This document shows, one piece after another, positions 9,939 through 20,740 of a DNA stretch of 64,000 bases. Source of the stretch: Agapetus fuscipes (Eukaryota > Arthropoda > Insecta > Trichoptera > Glossosomatidae); assembly GCA_951799405.1 (NCBI GenBank), contig OX637353.1:13454001-13518000 (forward strand). Direction: 5' to 3'. Position 1 is the stretch's first letter. Every line of letters starts with the position of its first letter. Made by a program: the position numbers and the translations under genes. Under the pieces are notes generated by a model. It did not search any database and had not been told where the DNA came from. It was given only the letters and a program-made list of their open reading frames with translations.

Positions 9939-11117
9939 GTTTATTTTGAGATACCGTTCACATTTGGCTCGAACCGAGTTAACTTTTGCATTGTGTTGCT
10001 CACAAGCTCCGATGCAAGTCTCCCTTCACAGCATTGCGATCTCTATTTATGGTGTATATGGGTTATTCTGGCACATGTCAGACCTCACTAGAATGTACTT
10101 ACTTAGGAGATTAGAACGAATGTTCACATCATCAACCAAATTGGACGAGTATAATTGTTTATGTACTTACATCTAGAGACACAGACACACAAGTAAAAAC
10201 ACACAGTCACGCATACGTAATAATACGAGTACTATAAAGCTCACCTATCAATCGGACTCGACAACCACAAAGCTGTCAGACACCACATACTACATAGTAC
10301 ATAATAATCAAATGAAATGCTATGTTTTCTTGCTTTCTCCATTTTGTGTTTTTATACCTAATAATTACACATGACATATTTTTTAAAACTTGACAATTCT
10401 ACCGACCAAAACAAATTAAACATTGCTAACGCGTGCGCACAGCGTTTGCTTGGGCATGAATTTCAATGATGCCATCTTTCTGAAACGATTTCGTAATTTG
10501 ACCAGAGTTTTTTTTTGTTTACAACGTGTCTATTTTCGTCAAAATAATTTCTAGTCCACAGACAATGAGTTCTCCCATACATTGAGAAATACATTTGATT
10601 CTGTATTGTTCTACCAAGGCCACTTCCATACAAAGACGGTACTCATCCCAGCCCGCAATAAACATGATCGATTGTTGGCTAAATGTTATTCTCAATACTC
10701 AAAGCCTTAGATGATGAGTCAAAGCTAACGAGGTTGGAGTTGCAGGAATATCAATGTGGTTTTAAATGCGAAGGGATTGTTAGACGTGACGGGTTGGATA
10801 AGAATGTCAAGATTAAAACTGAATACATACTCAGAAAATTTTGTTTTTATATATAAATATATTATAGTGCATTTCAAGAGGCCGATAATATCGGTCGTAT
10901 ACATTCAAAGGCGGTTATCGAGGGGTTTTTTGAAAGAAATATATCAGTTAATTCTCAGTCATCGTACAGAGACATATGACGTTGACTACGTTGCCAACGA
11001 AACATCAAAAGCACTGAGATTCCCCACTAAGGGTTCATACAAATATCTTTGTATTTAATTTATTTTCATCATTTTATAAATATGCCCAACGACCGTTAAT
11101 CTAACGTAAATTCTCAT
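9939..11117. other. No recognised feature
   Basis: Several open frames of up to 100 codons but none with a recognisable domain. I see no repeat shared with the rest of the window, so this is one of the few candidate single-copy stretches. Confidence 0.4.
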
Positions 11118-11345
11118 GTGATGTTTTTTCATGTGCCTATTATGGTATGTTCTGTTTTACGTATGTGTTGTTCTGTCATTAAATGTTTCGTCTTGTCATG
11201 TTTTGTCATTGTTATGGACTTCTTGTTTAGTTCCGTCATTGTGTTGTTTTGTTATGTGATACATTTTCATTGTGATGTAATGTCATGCGATGTTCTTTCA
11301 TAGCATGTAATGTCATGTGTTGTTTTGTCACTGTGTTATTCTATC
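11118..11345 (+). repeat. Degenerate TGTTTTGTCAT minisatellite
   Basis: About 225 bp dominated by variants of TGTTNTGTCAT and ATGTCATGTG, T/G rich on the plus strand. A 61-codon frame across it is a by-product of the repeat. Confidence 0.6.
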
Positions 11346-11820
11346 ACGGAACCGGATAAGGCCCATGTTCAGCGGAAACCATGTACAGTAAGCATTTCAA
11401 AGAGGAGATATTTTTCTTAGACAAATTCGGCTTTCCAACCGGAATTTCAAAGCCTTTGATAAATGCGTACTGATAGATTTATTCAGACAATTAGCAGAAT
11501 TTTAATCAAGCCTGTGTAACGATTCCCGAAAACTCTAATTCTTGGAATAACACTTGCGAATTCCAATAATGTTCAAGTCTAACAAAAACCCTTCGGGAAA
11601 TGGCAATTATTCGTCTTCAAAGGTAAACAGATACACACAGGGTCTGCTAATTCAGTAATAAGACTGGCAATCAGAGTCGAAACACGGATTGAAGAAGCGA
11701 TAAGAAGGTTAACACAATCTTTGGAAATCGTAGATAGAACCACCTGCCTCATCATGTCAGGACCATGGAAAGTAAAAAACCACGAAATGCACTGAAGACA
11801 AGCTAATTTATCACATCATT
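11346..11820. other. Spacer; right part shared with a 60-kb region
   Basis: Positions about 11740-11820 (GCCTCATCATGT, GGACCATGGAAA, AAATGCACTGAA) recur at about 60418-60485. After MITE-1 the match resumes at about 12306 (CACAAACGCTCTTGGAGTG). MITE-1 therefore inserted into an older repeat that in the 60-kb copy follows an RTE-like LINE remnant. Confidence 0.5.
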
Positions 11821-12301
11821 TCGTCTCCCCAGTGCGTGTTTGGTTTATCTACCATTTGATTTAAAGAAGATCTTTAAATAAAATGGACTTAAAAATCACT
11901 TTTTTCACGATTTTACCTAAGAACCAAATGTCAAACATGATAATCTTCTTTTTTTAAATAAAATTATTTTTTCTTTAACGTAGTTTAATTTTCACAATAA
12001 TATTTTATATCTCGAGCACTTTCGACCATCAATATTCAGGTCATTATCAAGAGTGAATATTGATGGTCGAAAGTGCTCGAGATATAAAATATTATTGTGA
12101 AAATTAAACTACGTTAAAGAAAAAATAATTTTATTTAAAAAAAAATTAATTTTCACTGTGTAAATACACAAACCCTACAAAATGATAATCTTCGTTTTGA
12201 ATATTTTCAAATCAGTTTCCAGCACTCATAATACGCATATAAACATAGCTCATGTGAAATTACCTCTGTTGGAGATAGGAAAAACAAGCACTAAAGGGAC
12301 G
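11821..12301. mobile_element. MITE-1a, split by a foldback insertion
   Basis: Terminal inverted repeats: CCCAGTGCGTGTTTGG at the left and, inverted, CCCTTTAGTGCTTGTTT at the right. The body matches the other MITE-1 copies (20013, 29895, 33956, 37736, 58420). It is interrupted at 11949-12181 by a palindromic insertion with a 12-bp target duplication. No ORF; a non-autonomous DNA transposon of about 250 bp when empty. Confidence 0.8.
11949..12181. mobile_element. Perfect foldback insertion (candidate truncated Penelope-like element)
   Basis: Left arm 11949-12037 and right arm 12055-12143 are exact reverse complements over 89 nt, separated by a 17-nt spacer (AGGTCATTATCAAGAGT). A 38-nt tail follows. 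ATGATAATCTTC flanks the whole unit (11937-11948 and 12182-12193), a 12-bp target duplication. GGTCGAAAGTGCTCGAG resembles the stem-GAAA block near the end of PLE-1 and of the remnant at 32096-32361, so I interpret it as a Penelope-like end without any coding part. Confidence 0.8.
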
Positions 12302-12532
12302 ATTGTCACAAACGCTCTTGGAGTGCGCTATGAAGAAATCACCCCAAATTTCATTCGAAATCCAGCCGTGTGATATCACAATTTATTGTATACTATATTT
12401 TTTCGATCCTATACACAGAGTGGCCTCCTGTTTAGGTTAAATTGACATTTTAATTCATACTGAAGATGCAAACAGTATGTTTGCTGATTCCACATCCGGT
12501 CGTGCAATATGGCTACATATCCATATCCACGT

Positions 12533-12705
12533 TCTTTGACTATAAGGTGAGTATGAGGCTGACTCCCACGCTGTTAAATCTTGGTTCAATTTTGCCTATG
12601 CTACCCAGTTTTCAGATAAAAGCGGCAGGACTTGCAAAGTTTATGTTCATACGAGGTTTGGTGTCTGCCTGTGCGGACGCATTTAATATAAATTTTGCCA
12701 CTTAC
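12533..12705 (+). repeat. Repeat A, diverged copy
   Basis: Recognisable from GACTATAAGGTGAGTATGAG and GACGCATTTAATATAAAT; many differences from the consensus, so probably old. Confidence 0.6.
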
Positions 12706-13202
12706 ATTACATACATTAAAAATTACACAATCAAAAAATTGACTCCTACATGAGGCGCTTGTGTAAATTTTTTGTTTTTTTTTTGTCATAAAGTAGAATT
12801 AACCAGGGAGAGAGAAATGTAGAATTAAACAGTGGTTTATTTCATATTTTAATTGAGTTCTACGAAGTTTCCGGTAAAAAAAATCATAAATAAAATTGAT
12901 GGATCAAAAACATCCAAGCTTTAATTTATTTCTGGAAATAACAGTCTCAACACTCAATCGCCACACCTTTCAGGTAGCTCCCTCACCACAACTGATGTAT
13001 ACGTATCATTCCTGAAGACTTCACCATGCAGACGATAGATCCTGAATTGATGATCATCGCTTCTTAGCTACTGAAGCCGACACTTCTCAATACCGCAAGC
13101 TCAAACCTTTACTTTATATTTAAACTAGACCTTAGCGTTTTCTCAAAAATGTATTGGAACTAAAACGATCGCTATAAGCGCTGGTAATATGTGGACAGAA
13201 TT
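12706..13202. other. No recognised feature
   Basis: No coding signal or repeat match found. Confidence 0.35.
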
Positions 13203-13308
13203 GGTCCTATTAGTGCTTCTTTGTCCATCAGAGGTAATTTCACATGAGCAAAGTTTGTATGTGTGGGTACTGGACCAATGTGTCTCATGAAAACTGGAAA
13301 TTGGAAGT
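13203..13308 (-). mobile_element. MITE-1 half copy
   Basis: One end only: TTAGTGCTTCTTTGTCCATC, then GGTAATTTCACATGAGC and the ACTGGACCAATGTGTCTCAT block, inverted relative to 37736. Confidence 0.7.
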
Positions 13309-13384
13309 TACACCATGTGTGTAGCTTAATAGCATTTAGTAGCGTTAACCGAGAATATGAGAAGAATGATAAGAAAAATATTGG

Positions 13385-13637
13385 TCTCCATAAAGCCGGC
13401 CCCTTTACCTGTAAAAATAAATAAGTTCGCTATCCACATGCCACTCCTTGGGGAAAAACGCAGCAAAAAGTTACACCATGTGTGTAGATGAGTACCGTTT
13501 AGTAGCGTAAACCGTGAATGTGAGAAGAATGAAGAAGATAATTGGTCTGCATAAAGCCAGAATTTTCACCTGTAAAAATAAATAAGTTCCAAATGCCGCA
13601 TGCATATTCTCCACGGACAACGCAGTAAGAATTTTTG
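13385..13637 (+). mobile_element. Two tandem SINE-C 3' segments
   Basis: ACCTGTAAAAATAAATAAG appears twice (about 13410 and 13569), each followed by a CCACATGCC or GCCGCATGC block and a CGCAGCAAAAAG or CGCAGTAAGA end. The two pieces are about 160 bp apart, with similar AGAATGA(T)AAGA spacer sequence before each, so this looks like a local duplication. Confidence 0.6.
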
Positions 13638-13639
13638 TT

Positions 13640-14188
13640 TTAGGTTATAAGGTTGGTATGCGGCTGACCACCCATTCTATGGAAAATGATTCACTTTCCC
13701 AATGTCAACCCTGTTTCAGAGAAGGTCGACAAGAGTTGCAGGGTGTATGTTCATTTGACATTTGTTTTTTTTTTATATTGTAGGTCAACATGTCGAGAAA
13801 CCGATGTCGTAAAGAAAGTGGCAAAGCTAAAATGGTCCTTTGCGGGGCATGTTGCTAGAACCACCGACCAGAGGTGGACGAAGAGATTGGTAGAGTGGAG
13901 AGCTCTGGAAGATAAGAGAAGCAGAGGGAGACCTCCCACGAGATGATCTGATGATATAAGAAGGCTTGCTGGAGACTGGATTCAGAAAGCGCAAGACAGA
14001 GATGGATGGAAAGATATGGGGGAGGTCTATGTCAAGCAGTGGATGGAGATGGCTGTATAAGAAGAAGAAGAAGAAGAAGACCCACAAACGGCATATTTAA
14101 GTGTGAAATTATACGTGTCTGTTTGTGAAAATGCATACCTACAACGTGAATCCTTAATGTTACATATCTTTGCAACTTAGATTAGATT
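13640..14188 (+). repeat. Repeat A split by a LINE fragment
   Basis: The 5' half (to AGGTCAACATG, about 13790) and 3' half (from ACCCACAAACGGCATATT, about 14079, to GATTAGATTA) belong to one repeat A copy. A 288-bp LINE 3' fragment lies between. Confidence 0.7.
13791..14078 (+). pseudogene. LINE reverse transcriptase C-terminal fragment with AAG-repeat tail
   Basis: The frame reads through KVAKLKWSFAGHVARTTDQ, RWTKRLVEW, DKRSRGRPPTR, a stop, then IRRLAGDWIQKAQDRDGW and EVYVKQWMEMAV. This K-W-x-x-AGHVAR / GRPxTRW / AQDRDxW order is a familiar C-terminal signature of arthropod non-LTR retrotransposons. A TGA at about 13944 breaks it. The copy ends in (GAA)n at 14058-14077, its 3' microsatellite tail. 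It belongs to a different subfamily from the MYGSEAWTV-type LINEs here. Confidence 0.75.
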
Positions 14189-14189
14189 A

Positions 14190-14490
14190 AAGCTGGCTTA
14201 TTTACCTGAAAAAATAAATAAATTCCAAATGCCACATTCACAAATTCACAAATTCACTTTGCCAATGTCACCCCTGTTTCAGGGAAGGTCGGCAAAAGTT
14301 GTGGGGCTTATGTTCATTTGAAGTTTGGATTTTATTTGTAAGTCCGCATTCAGCACTTGTAAGCGCGAACTACACGTGTTGGTTTGTGGGCTTTCATCTG
14401 AGAGCTTTAAATGAATATATCCTTGCAACTTAGATTATAGATTATAGACATGCATCTCCTTGTCGAACAACGCAGCAAGACTTTTCGTTT
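14190..14490 (+). mobile_element. SINE-C 3' segment split by repeat A
   Basis: ACCTGAAAAAATAAATAAAT and CCAAATGCCACA sit left of a repeat A copy (14228-14447). CATGCATCTCC and AACGCAGCAAGACTTTTCG resume on its right, matching the uninterrupted piece at 13569-13637. Confidence 0.6.
14228..14447 (+). repeat. Repeat A, 5' truncated
   Basis: Begins within the TTCACTTTGCCAATGTCACC region and ends GATTATAGATTATAGA. It carries the CCCTGTTTCAGGG hairpin. Confidence 0.75.
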
Positions 14491-14849
14491 CAGGTTACGC
14501 AATGGCTCAGTGTAAACGTAAAACGCTACGTTTCTTGTATCGGAGTAATTTAGAGGAGACTGGGAACGCATAATTGCTGTTAGGGGTAGTAATGAACATC
14601 CCCTCGGATTTATGGGGCGGTTTTTCTCACAGAATGCTAAAAGAAAACACTTGAAGAAGAATGATTGCATTCATTAAGTCTACGCAAGGGATTGCTTAGA
14701 TCGCTTATAACGAAATCAATTATTTCAATTTGTTTGTATTTGTATACAAAAGAGCTATTCTTAGTACTGTTTTGTTTTTACTGAGTTCTAAACTACAATA
14801 ATTTATTTTCACAGAATTTGTCTTACACTTTTTGACTTTGATGTCTTGG
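14491..14849. other. No recognised feature
   Basis: No match to other repeats here and no coding signal. Confidence 0.35.
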
Positions 14850-15403
14850 AGCGCTATTCTGCTAAATTTCTTACACTTAGGATATCAATTGTGAGGGTTT
14901 TTCTTTTGATAGTATTCAATTAGGATGTTTGTAATATGTGAGGATATTCACTGCTAACTTTTCGTTCGTTCAAAATCCGCTTCAAGACTCAAGCCGTGCT
15001 CAGGAGAACTCTCTCACACCATTTGTGGCTCTGCTACAAATCACTTAATAATATCACTTATAAAACAGATAAGGAATCAAACATTTAAACACACTTTATT
15101 ATTCCAATCACAATGTATATATAATAAACCACAGCAATATTAATTATGACCAAATTCACATGCTTGTGGCTCTCCCGCCAGGGAAGCTTCTTCTCTCCCT
15201 TTCTGCATTCTTTTGTTTTCCTTTTTCCATTCAAATTCAAATCTAATGTTCCATTCCACCAAACAAACAAATTCTCGTTACACATCATCTCGTTACACAA
15301 TCCAAGTCGGAGCTTGCTACCGCTTGCGAAAAAACTGCATAGAAAAAAAAAAATACATTATTTTTAACACGAATCGCTGTTGGTAATGTAGCAGAATAGC
15401 GCT
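14850..15403. mobile_element. Candidate non-autonomous DNA element with 15-bp inverted ends
   Basis: AGCGCTATTCTGCTA at 14850-14864 is an exact reverse complement of 15389-15403. The interior is non-coding. No convincing target duplication is visible, so the assignment is tentative. Confidence 0.35.
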
Positions 15404-15594
15404 ACTGATCCTTGATACTCTACGTATGGGTTGTGTTGTTTTGTAACACTGAAAGGAACTGGCGATTGATATAGGCTTCGAATAGGACAGGATTAAATTT
15501 TGTTGGAAACACAGACACCGGTAGCTCGCTCCATAAGCGGGCAGTTTGGCAAAGGTCGTGAAAACACCAAGTTCTCATTACTATTATATCAGGC

Positions 15595-15720
15595 TAATTT
15601 CTTTTAAATTACAAATGATAAGAGAGCGCCGTTTTTGTATGTGTCACACCTCAAGGGCCCTCTCCGATCATGGATAAGACTCTCTAAAAGGTGTATCTCA
15701 TAGTTTTGGTATCGACTACA
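15595..15720 (-). mobile_element. L2-like LINE 3' tail fragment
   Basis: AGAGAGCGCCGTTTTTGTATG, then TGTCACACCTCAAGGGCCCT and ATCATGGATAAGACTCTC, follow the same order as the 3' end at 41837-41935. This copy is only the LINE tail and the last codons of the ORF. Confidence 0.7.
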
Positions 15721-15754
15721 TAGGAATGAACGTGTGCCATTTTACGAGCTCGAT

Positions 15755-15815
15755 CCTTGCATACTTCATTCATATCATCCAGAGTCTTTATCTTTTTCGT
15801 GCAAGTATCGTAAAA
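15755..15815 (-). mobile_element. RTE-like LINE scrap
   Basis: GCATACTTCATTCATATCAT and CCAGAGTCTTTATCTTTTTC match the minus-strand end of the MTLDEMKEVC region seen at 1.65, 36.2 and 54.2 kb. Confidence 0.55.
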
Positions 15816-16020
15816 ATAATAAAACCAAATCGTCCATATAATAACACGGACATTATATTTCACCTTACAAGTTCATCATAACAAAAGTCAATAAAACAAT
15901 TTCATATTTATTAACAACAGTGATGACTTTTTTAGTGTCCGTGATTCAAAACCACAAAATCTAATTGACCTTTGGAGTTTGGACTAGCATGATATCTTAA
16001 TGCATTAAACCTAGAAGGTA

Positions 16021-17052
16021 CAGAAAAACTTCGATATAACGGACTGCTTGTGGGAGGGAAAGGAGTCCGTTAAAACCAAAAGCCCGTTATAAATAAAAGG
16101 TTAAAGAAAATAAAAAAACGTTTTTGCTTAAAATATGGACTCTGTAACTACACGACAGGCGAAGGGTGCCATACAACTCGATTCCCATCGGTTTCCCTTT
16201 TAAAATGAGGTAAAAATGATAATAAAGTAGACTGCATGGTTTCAATGCGGAAAAAATACGTATTGTTTCTTTGGTTTTAAATGTATTTTTTTTACTTTAT
16301 GCCTGTGTTTTTTAACTACTTTGTTGCCTCATTTTAAAAGGAAAGCCGATGGGAATCGAGTTGTATGGCACTCTTCACCACTGCAAGTACACGTAGACCT
16401 GTTAGACAGAGGATATTGTGAGATGGGGCAGGAAGAGGCGGTGGTACTGGAGAGACCTCGTGGATAGGATGGACAGTTGGAGAATCCCACATGTGGCTGC
16501 CCACAGTATACCTGTAGGACATTGCCTGTAAGGAAGACCGCTGAAGAGATAAAAAGATAGCTGGTGCTCTTTTTTTCAAGAGGAAAACTTCCGTTTGACA
16601 ATATATCATTGAACTAAAACAAGAAGTAGAAAAAGAAGACGATGTACACTGTTTTAAGCATCGATATATAAGTTACTTGATGGGCTAAGACAGCAATACC
16701 ACAAATCACATGAATTGAGCTTGTGCGCTCATTAAAAAAAAACTCCAAAATTAGTATATATTGGTAATCCTTCTACCATCAACGTGTCCGTGAGAGAGAA
16801 AAAATAGAATTTTACTACATTCATATTTTCGACATTAAAGATGAACCGAGCAGGTTCGACAGCGCTTAGGCAGTATAACTCATATGTGAAAATAAAAACT
16901 ATGTGTTTTTTAAATAAAAAAGTTTTTTAATTATTAAATTATAATAATAGTGTTAACAGGACTTGTTTATTTTGTTTTACATTTTACCGCACTCTTTGTC
17001 CGTTATATCTAAGGTATGTTAAATAGACGTCCATTGTATTGAGGTTTTACTG
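16021..17052. mobile_element. Pogo/Tigger-like DNA transposon remnant
   Basis: The left end CAGAAAAACTTCGATATAAC and, inverted, the right end CAGTAAAACCTCAATACAAT have the CAGTAAAACCTCGATATAACGG-like form of pogo/Tigger elements, each flanked by TA (16019-16020 and 17053-17054). CCGTTATA motifs lie just inside both ends. No transposase could be read; one short stretch near 16660-16710 (SIYKLLDGLRQQYH) is faintly Tigger-like. MITE-2 is inserted near the left end. Confidence 0.6.
16156..16384. mobile_element. MITE-2a
   Basis: Terminal inverted repeats of about 50 bp, beginning GGCGAAGGGTGCCATACAAC and including CGATTCCCATCGG. The second copy at 33615-33845 agrees closely through the middle (CTGCATGGTTTCAATG). 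Inserted inside the Tigger-like element. Confidence 0.85.
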
Positions 17053-17094
17053 TACATACTCGAAAATCATCAAGATTTTAGTTCACTTGTAGAT

Positions 17095-17160
17095 CAACGG
17101 TCAAGTACACGGCTTGTGGTAACCACGGTCACGAGTTCGAGTCCCACTCCGTGAATAATA
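17095..17160 (+). other. tRNA-like sequence with B box
   Basis: GTAACCACGGTCACGAGTTC runs into GAGTCCCACTCC, giving a B-box-like element about 45 bp after AGATCAACGGTCAAG. No cloverleaf closes well, so it is probably a SINE head relic and not a tRNA gene. Confidence 0.3.
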
Positions 17161-17274
17161 TGTTAATCAGAAATGTACAGAATGCCACACGTCCATTTAA
17201 ATTCTTGAAGCGACTCGTGTGTGCAATTGCCTTTTTGATATGCCCAATCCATATACACCATACGTGCCTTTATA

Positions 17275-17515
17275 AATAACAATCATTAGTAACATACGCA
17301 AGGTTCTTTTTAAATATTAATCCAAAAAAAGTTGAAAAGATAAATTGACATTGAAAATTCATATTTAATGTGTTTTCACAAGCAGATACGTGTAAGTTTA
17401 TGCTTGCACATGATGCATGTGTACATGCAAAATTAAAAAAAAAACAAAGAAACGAACGAATGTGAAATGAACGAAAACCGTGCAACAATTACCTTTCTTG
17501 ACACAAAGGGTGACA
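17275..17515 (-). repeat. Repeat A, diverged copy
   Basis: Minus-strand copy recognised from TTTAATGTGTTTTCACAAGC, GCTTGCACATGATGCATGTG and CCGTGCAACAATTACC. Heavily mutated. Confidence 0.55.
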
Positions 17516-17516
17516 T

Positions 17517-17992
17517 TGATCAGTCTTTAGTCTAGTGGTTAACGCTACGGAATCGTAATCGGATTCTCGGTGGAGCACAAAAAAAACATTCAATTTCCTC
17601 TTAATAATAATAATATTATGATGACACCTCAAGAGCCCTTTGCGAACTTGGTCGTCGCTGTAGAAAGCGTCAATTCTCAAGCAAGACCCATTTGCTGTGA
17701 GGCTGGATGGGCCTTTAGTGACCGGTCTTTGGTAATGGTATATGAATTTTTCACCCAGCGGAGAGCATATTTGAAACTTTGATACTATTTTTTGCTCAAA
17801 TAAGATTCAAGCCCACAAACTTCCATATAAGAGTCAGAGGCGTTACCACTGGACTACGGACCAGCTATTCGCTGCGTTGAAACATTCATTTGCCTATAGC
17901 AAGACCAGTCACCAACGGCCCTTCTAGTCTTACAGCAAATCGGTCTTGCTTTAAAATTCGCGCTTTGTAGCGACTACAAAGCTCGTAAAAAG
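17517..17992 (+). mobile_element. SINE-B with an inverted SINE-B inserted in it
   Basis: The plus-strand SINE-B head (17517-17595: TTTAGTCTAGTGG, GGTGGAGCAC) is followed at about 17618 by a minus-strand SINE-B running from its GGGCTCTTGAGGTGT tail back to its head (GGACTACGGACC, 17866). The plus-strand body resumes at 17867 (TCGCTGCGTTGAAA) and continues to GCTCGTAAAAAGTCC, where SINE-C begins. The outer copy is thus a B-C composite. Confidence 0.75.
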
Positions 17993-17999
17993 TCCGGTC

Positions 18000-18420
18000 G
18001 ATAGCTCAGTTGGTAGAACGCTTGCATTCCATGCCGAGAGCAATGGTTCGATCCCTACCGAGCGTGTCAGAATTGATTTTCCGTTGCGGTGTTCCTTGAC
18101 TTATAGGTTGTTATGCGGCTGACCACCCATAATATAAAAAATTGGTTCACTTTGCCAATGTCACCCCTGTTTCAGGGAAGGACGGCAAGAGTTGCAAGGC
18201 TTATGTTCATTTGAGATTGGGTTTTGATATTGAAGGTCCACATGCGGCGGCATGTGTTAGCGCGAAACTATACATATCTGCTTGTGGGAATGCATTTAAT
18301 TTAGATCTTGAATGATATGTATCTTTGCAGCTTAGATTAAATTAGATTAGATTAGTGTCAATTTCAAACCCAAAATAAATACCGGCAAGGTGTAGGTACT
18401 CAGCCTTCAGAATTTTTCAA
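18000..18420 (+). mobile_element. SINE-C (second half of a B-C composite), split by repeat A
   Basis: The tRNA-like head (TCGATAGCTCAGTTGGTAGA; B box GGTTCGATCCC) continues to GTTGCGGTG. A repeat A copy (18093-18352) intervenes, then TTTCAAACCCAAAATAAAT and CTCAGCCTTCAG complete the body to about 18420. GTGT is seen at both junctions. Confidence 0.8.
18093..18352 (+). repeat. Repeat A, full length, inside SINE-C
   Basis: From TTCCTTGACTTATAGGTTG to TTAGATTAGATTAG, a clear GATTA-repeat 3' end. Confidence 0.85.
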
Positions 18421-18542
18421 CCCAGCGAAGGACATATTTGAAAATATTAATGGTATTTTTTTTTTGCTCAGACGAGATTCAAACCCACAATCTTCCATCT
18501 ACGAGTCCGAAGTGCTACCACTGGACTACGGACCGGTCCGGT
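18418..18542 (-). mobile_element. SINE-B head and 5' body
   Basis: Minus strand: GGTCCGTAGTCCAGTGGTAG, then the B-box region and the AAATATGTCC...GGGTTGAAAAATT body start. The 3' half is missing. Confidence 0.75.
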
Positions 18543-18702
18543 ACATCACTAAATAGATTAAAGTAGCCGTTTTCATAAACACGTAATTGCATATGTCCAT
18601 AAAGATAATTTCATGATCATATTGAGTGTTTACACAATTATAAAGTATAAGCTATTACATTAAAACTCAAACCTAGCGTTTTACGAAAAAATGTATTTTA
18701 TC

Positions 18703-18952
18703 TTTAATCTAAGTTGCAAAGATATCTTAATATTTAAAGTTCATATCAAATGCACGCCCATAAAAAGGCACGTTTAAGTTGAAGGTTAACAAATGCTGCA
18801 TGTGTACTTACAAATTAAAAAAGAAAATGAACATAAGCCGTGCAACTTTTTCCGACCTTCCCGGAACAAGGGGTGACATATTAAGTTAAGTGGATTATTG
18901 TTTTTGCATTAAGGGTGGTCATCCTCATACTAACCTATAAGCTAAGGGATTC
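18703..18952 (-). repeat. Repeat A, full length
   Basis: Minus strand, from TAATCTAAGTTGCAAAGAT to CATACTAACCTATAAGC. Confidence 0.75.
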
Positions 18953-19099
18953 ATGTAAAAATATATGGGTTTCATTTACCTAATGTTACTCGTACTATTC
19001 GCGGAAACAGCGCGGAAAGAAGCTATCCACTACACTATATGTGCAGCTTATTTGCTTTTTTACTGCGTTCTCACACATTGTCTGTGATAGCTCAAGTCT

Positions 19100-19750
19100 G
19101 TTCGATAGCTCAGTTGGTAGAGTGCTTGCATTCCATGCCGTGAGATCGGGTTCGAATCCCACCGAGGGCGTCAGAAATGATTTCCCGTTTCAGCGTTTAT
19201 TTCAAACCAAAAATAAAATACCGCCAATGTTTACTCAGCCATCACAAGAAATGAGTACCAGCTCCCTCGTGAGCTAGGAAACCTCCACTTCAAATGAAGT
19301 CGGTGTTATGGCCGAGGGCGCCAAAGTGGCTAATCTTTCTAGCGTGTTTGGAATGGAACAACGTTGGTTCGATCCCCGCCTGGGTCATTTTGACTGCTCC
19401 AAGTAAGACATCACTAAGTCAAAAAAAATGATTTTGCAGGAAAGACAATTGACAATTGATGTTATTTATTCCATGAAGTACAATGCCTAAACTATTTTTT
19501 ACATTCATTTATCAATGAATTTAAAAGAGATAGAGACACGGCCGTCATCTTGAAATGAAGATAATGATTTGTTACTTTCAGAAATGGAGTCAAAAATCTA
19601 AATTTCGGAGTTACTTCCTTCTTCCTTGGAGCAGTCGATTTGGCCATAACTTTGTCGTTGGCGTAAAAAGGTTCAACCCGCCACATGTGAAACCCTTTGG
19701 GGATAATGCGGCAAGAGGTTACACTATATATGTAGTTTAGTTGCGTTGCG
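19100..19750 (+). mobile_element. SINE-C split by SINE-D
   Basis: The SINE-C head and body (TCGATAGCTCAGTTGGTAGA to CACTTCAAATGAAGTCG) run to about 19310. After SINE-D the 3' part resumes with GTCGTTGGCGTAAAAAGGTT and ends GGGATAATGCGGCAAGAGG, TAGTTTAGTTGCGTTGCG. GTCG is present at both junctions. Confidence 0.75.
19311..19646 (+). mobile_element. SINE-D, full-length copy
   Basis: Starts with a tRNA-like head (TTATGGCCGAGGGCGCC, then TTGGTTCGATCCCCGCC as B box). The long spacing from the GGCCGAG A-box region to the B box suggests a class II (Leu/Ser-like) tRNA ancestor. The body includes ATAATGATTTGTTACTTTCA and TTCCTTGGAGCAGTCGATTT. Other copies: 51918-52168 and 62098-62195, both minus. Confidence 0.65.
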
Positions 19751-20012
19751 TCTCAGCCCCAACTTTCCATCCAAAAATAAACTACATTTAGCTTCTCATC
19801 AATTATTCTTTCCGATTTATTTTTCTTACATACATTTTTATTAACTTACATAAATTCTTTCACATCAGATAGGTACTCAAATGTTTCCAGTCTTACAAAT
19901 GTTAATTGCTCTGAGAGTAATTCTCATATCAGTTTTATGCAGAAATTTTACATTAAAGCTTGCAAATTCTTGTTACTTTATCTTTGATGATTATTTCAGG
20001 GAATTCGATACC

Positions 20013-20273
20013 TCGTCACCCAAGTGCTTGTTTGGCTTATCGACCCTTTGATTCAAAGATGATCTTTAAATAAAATTGTCTTAAGAATCACATTCTACTC
20101 AATCTGAGGTAAGAAAAAAACTTAATACACGATAATGTGAGAGCTGTTTTTAATACTTTCTAAATCAATCTTCAGCTTTCATTTAAGACATATAGGTCCA
20201 GTACACATACAAACATGGCTTATGTGAAATTACCTCTTATAGACATAAGGCAAACAAGCACTAAGAGGAAGAC
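20013..20273. mobile_element. MITE-1b, complete
   Basis: Inverted ends CACCCAAGTGCTTGTTTGG and (inverted) CTTAGTGCTTGTTTGCC bound a 260-bp AT-rich body with the GGTCCAGTACACATACAAAC block. A good reference copy. Confidence 0.85.
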
Positions 20274-20454
20274 CTGTCGACACGTTAAAATAACTGCTAA
20301 TGTCTTTTTTATCAATAATGAAGAGTATTTTCTGAAAACAAACATGTATTCATGTACTAAGTAACTTTACGTAAATGCATCTGAAGAGGTACTGGCCTTC
20401 CCTAGAGGAATTGCAGTGACAGTTACAAAAATATACAATAAATCTAGTGGTAAA

Positions 20455-20735
20455 CTTTTGGGCTCGTAAATGAAAGGTTGTGGGTTCGAATCCCGACGTA
20501 GCTCAAAAAAAAACATTTGCTCTTCGCTTGGTTGAAAATTTCATATACTTTTACCAAAGATCGGTCGCCAACGGCTCATCCAACCTTATAGTAACTGAGT
20601 CTTGCTTGAGAATTGGCGCTGAACGAGAAACGGCGACGACCAAGCTCTCCGAGGATTCTTGAGGTGTGATTCACACAAAAACAGCGCTCACAAAATGCAC
20701 CAACCTAATACTTTTATTATAAATGCAATTAACTG
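20455..20735 (+). mobile_element. SINE-B1
   Basis: Head with B box GGTTCGAATCC, body to GACGACCAAGCTC, tail CTTGAGGTGTGATTCACAC and AGCGCTCAC. The 5' part of the head is missing or diverged. Confidence 0.75.
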
Positions 20736-20740
20736 TTCGT

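Noticed and set aside
14850..15403. Firm call of a DNA transposon
   Set aside because: Only a 15-bp inverted pair supports it; no target duplication or second copy was seen, so it is listed with low confidence only.
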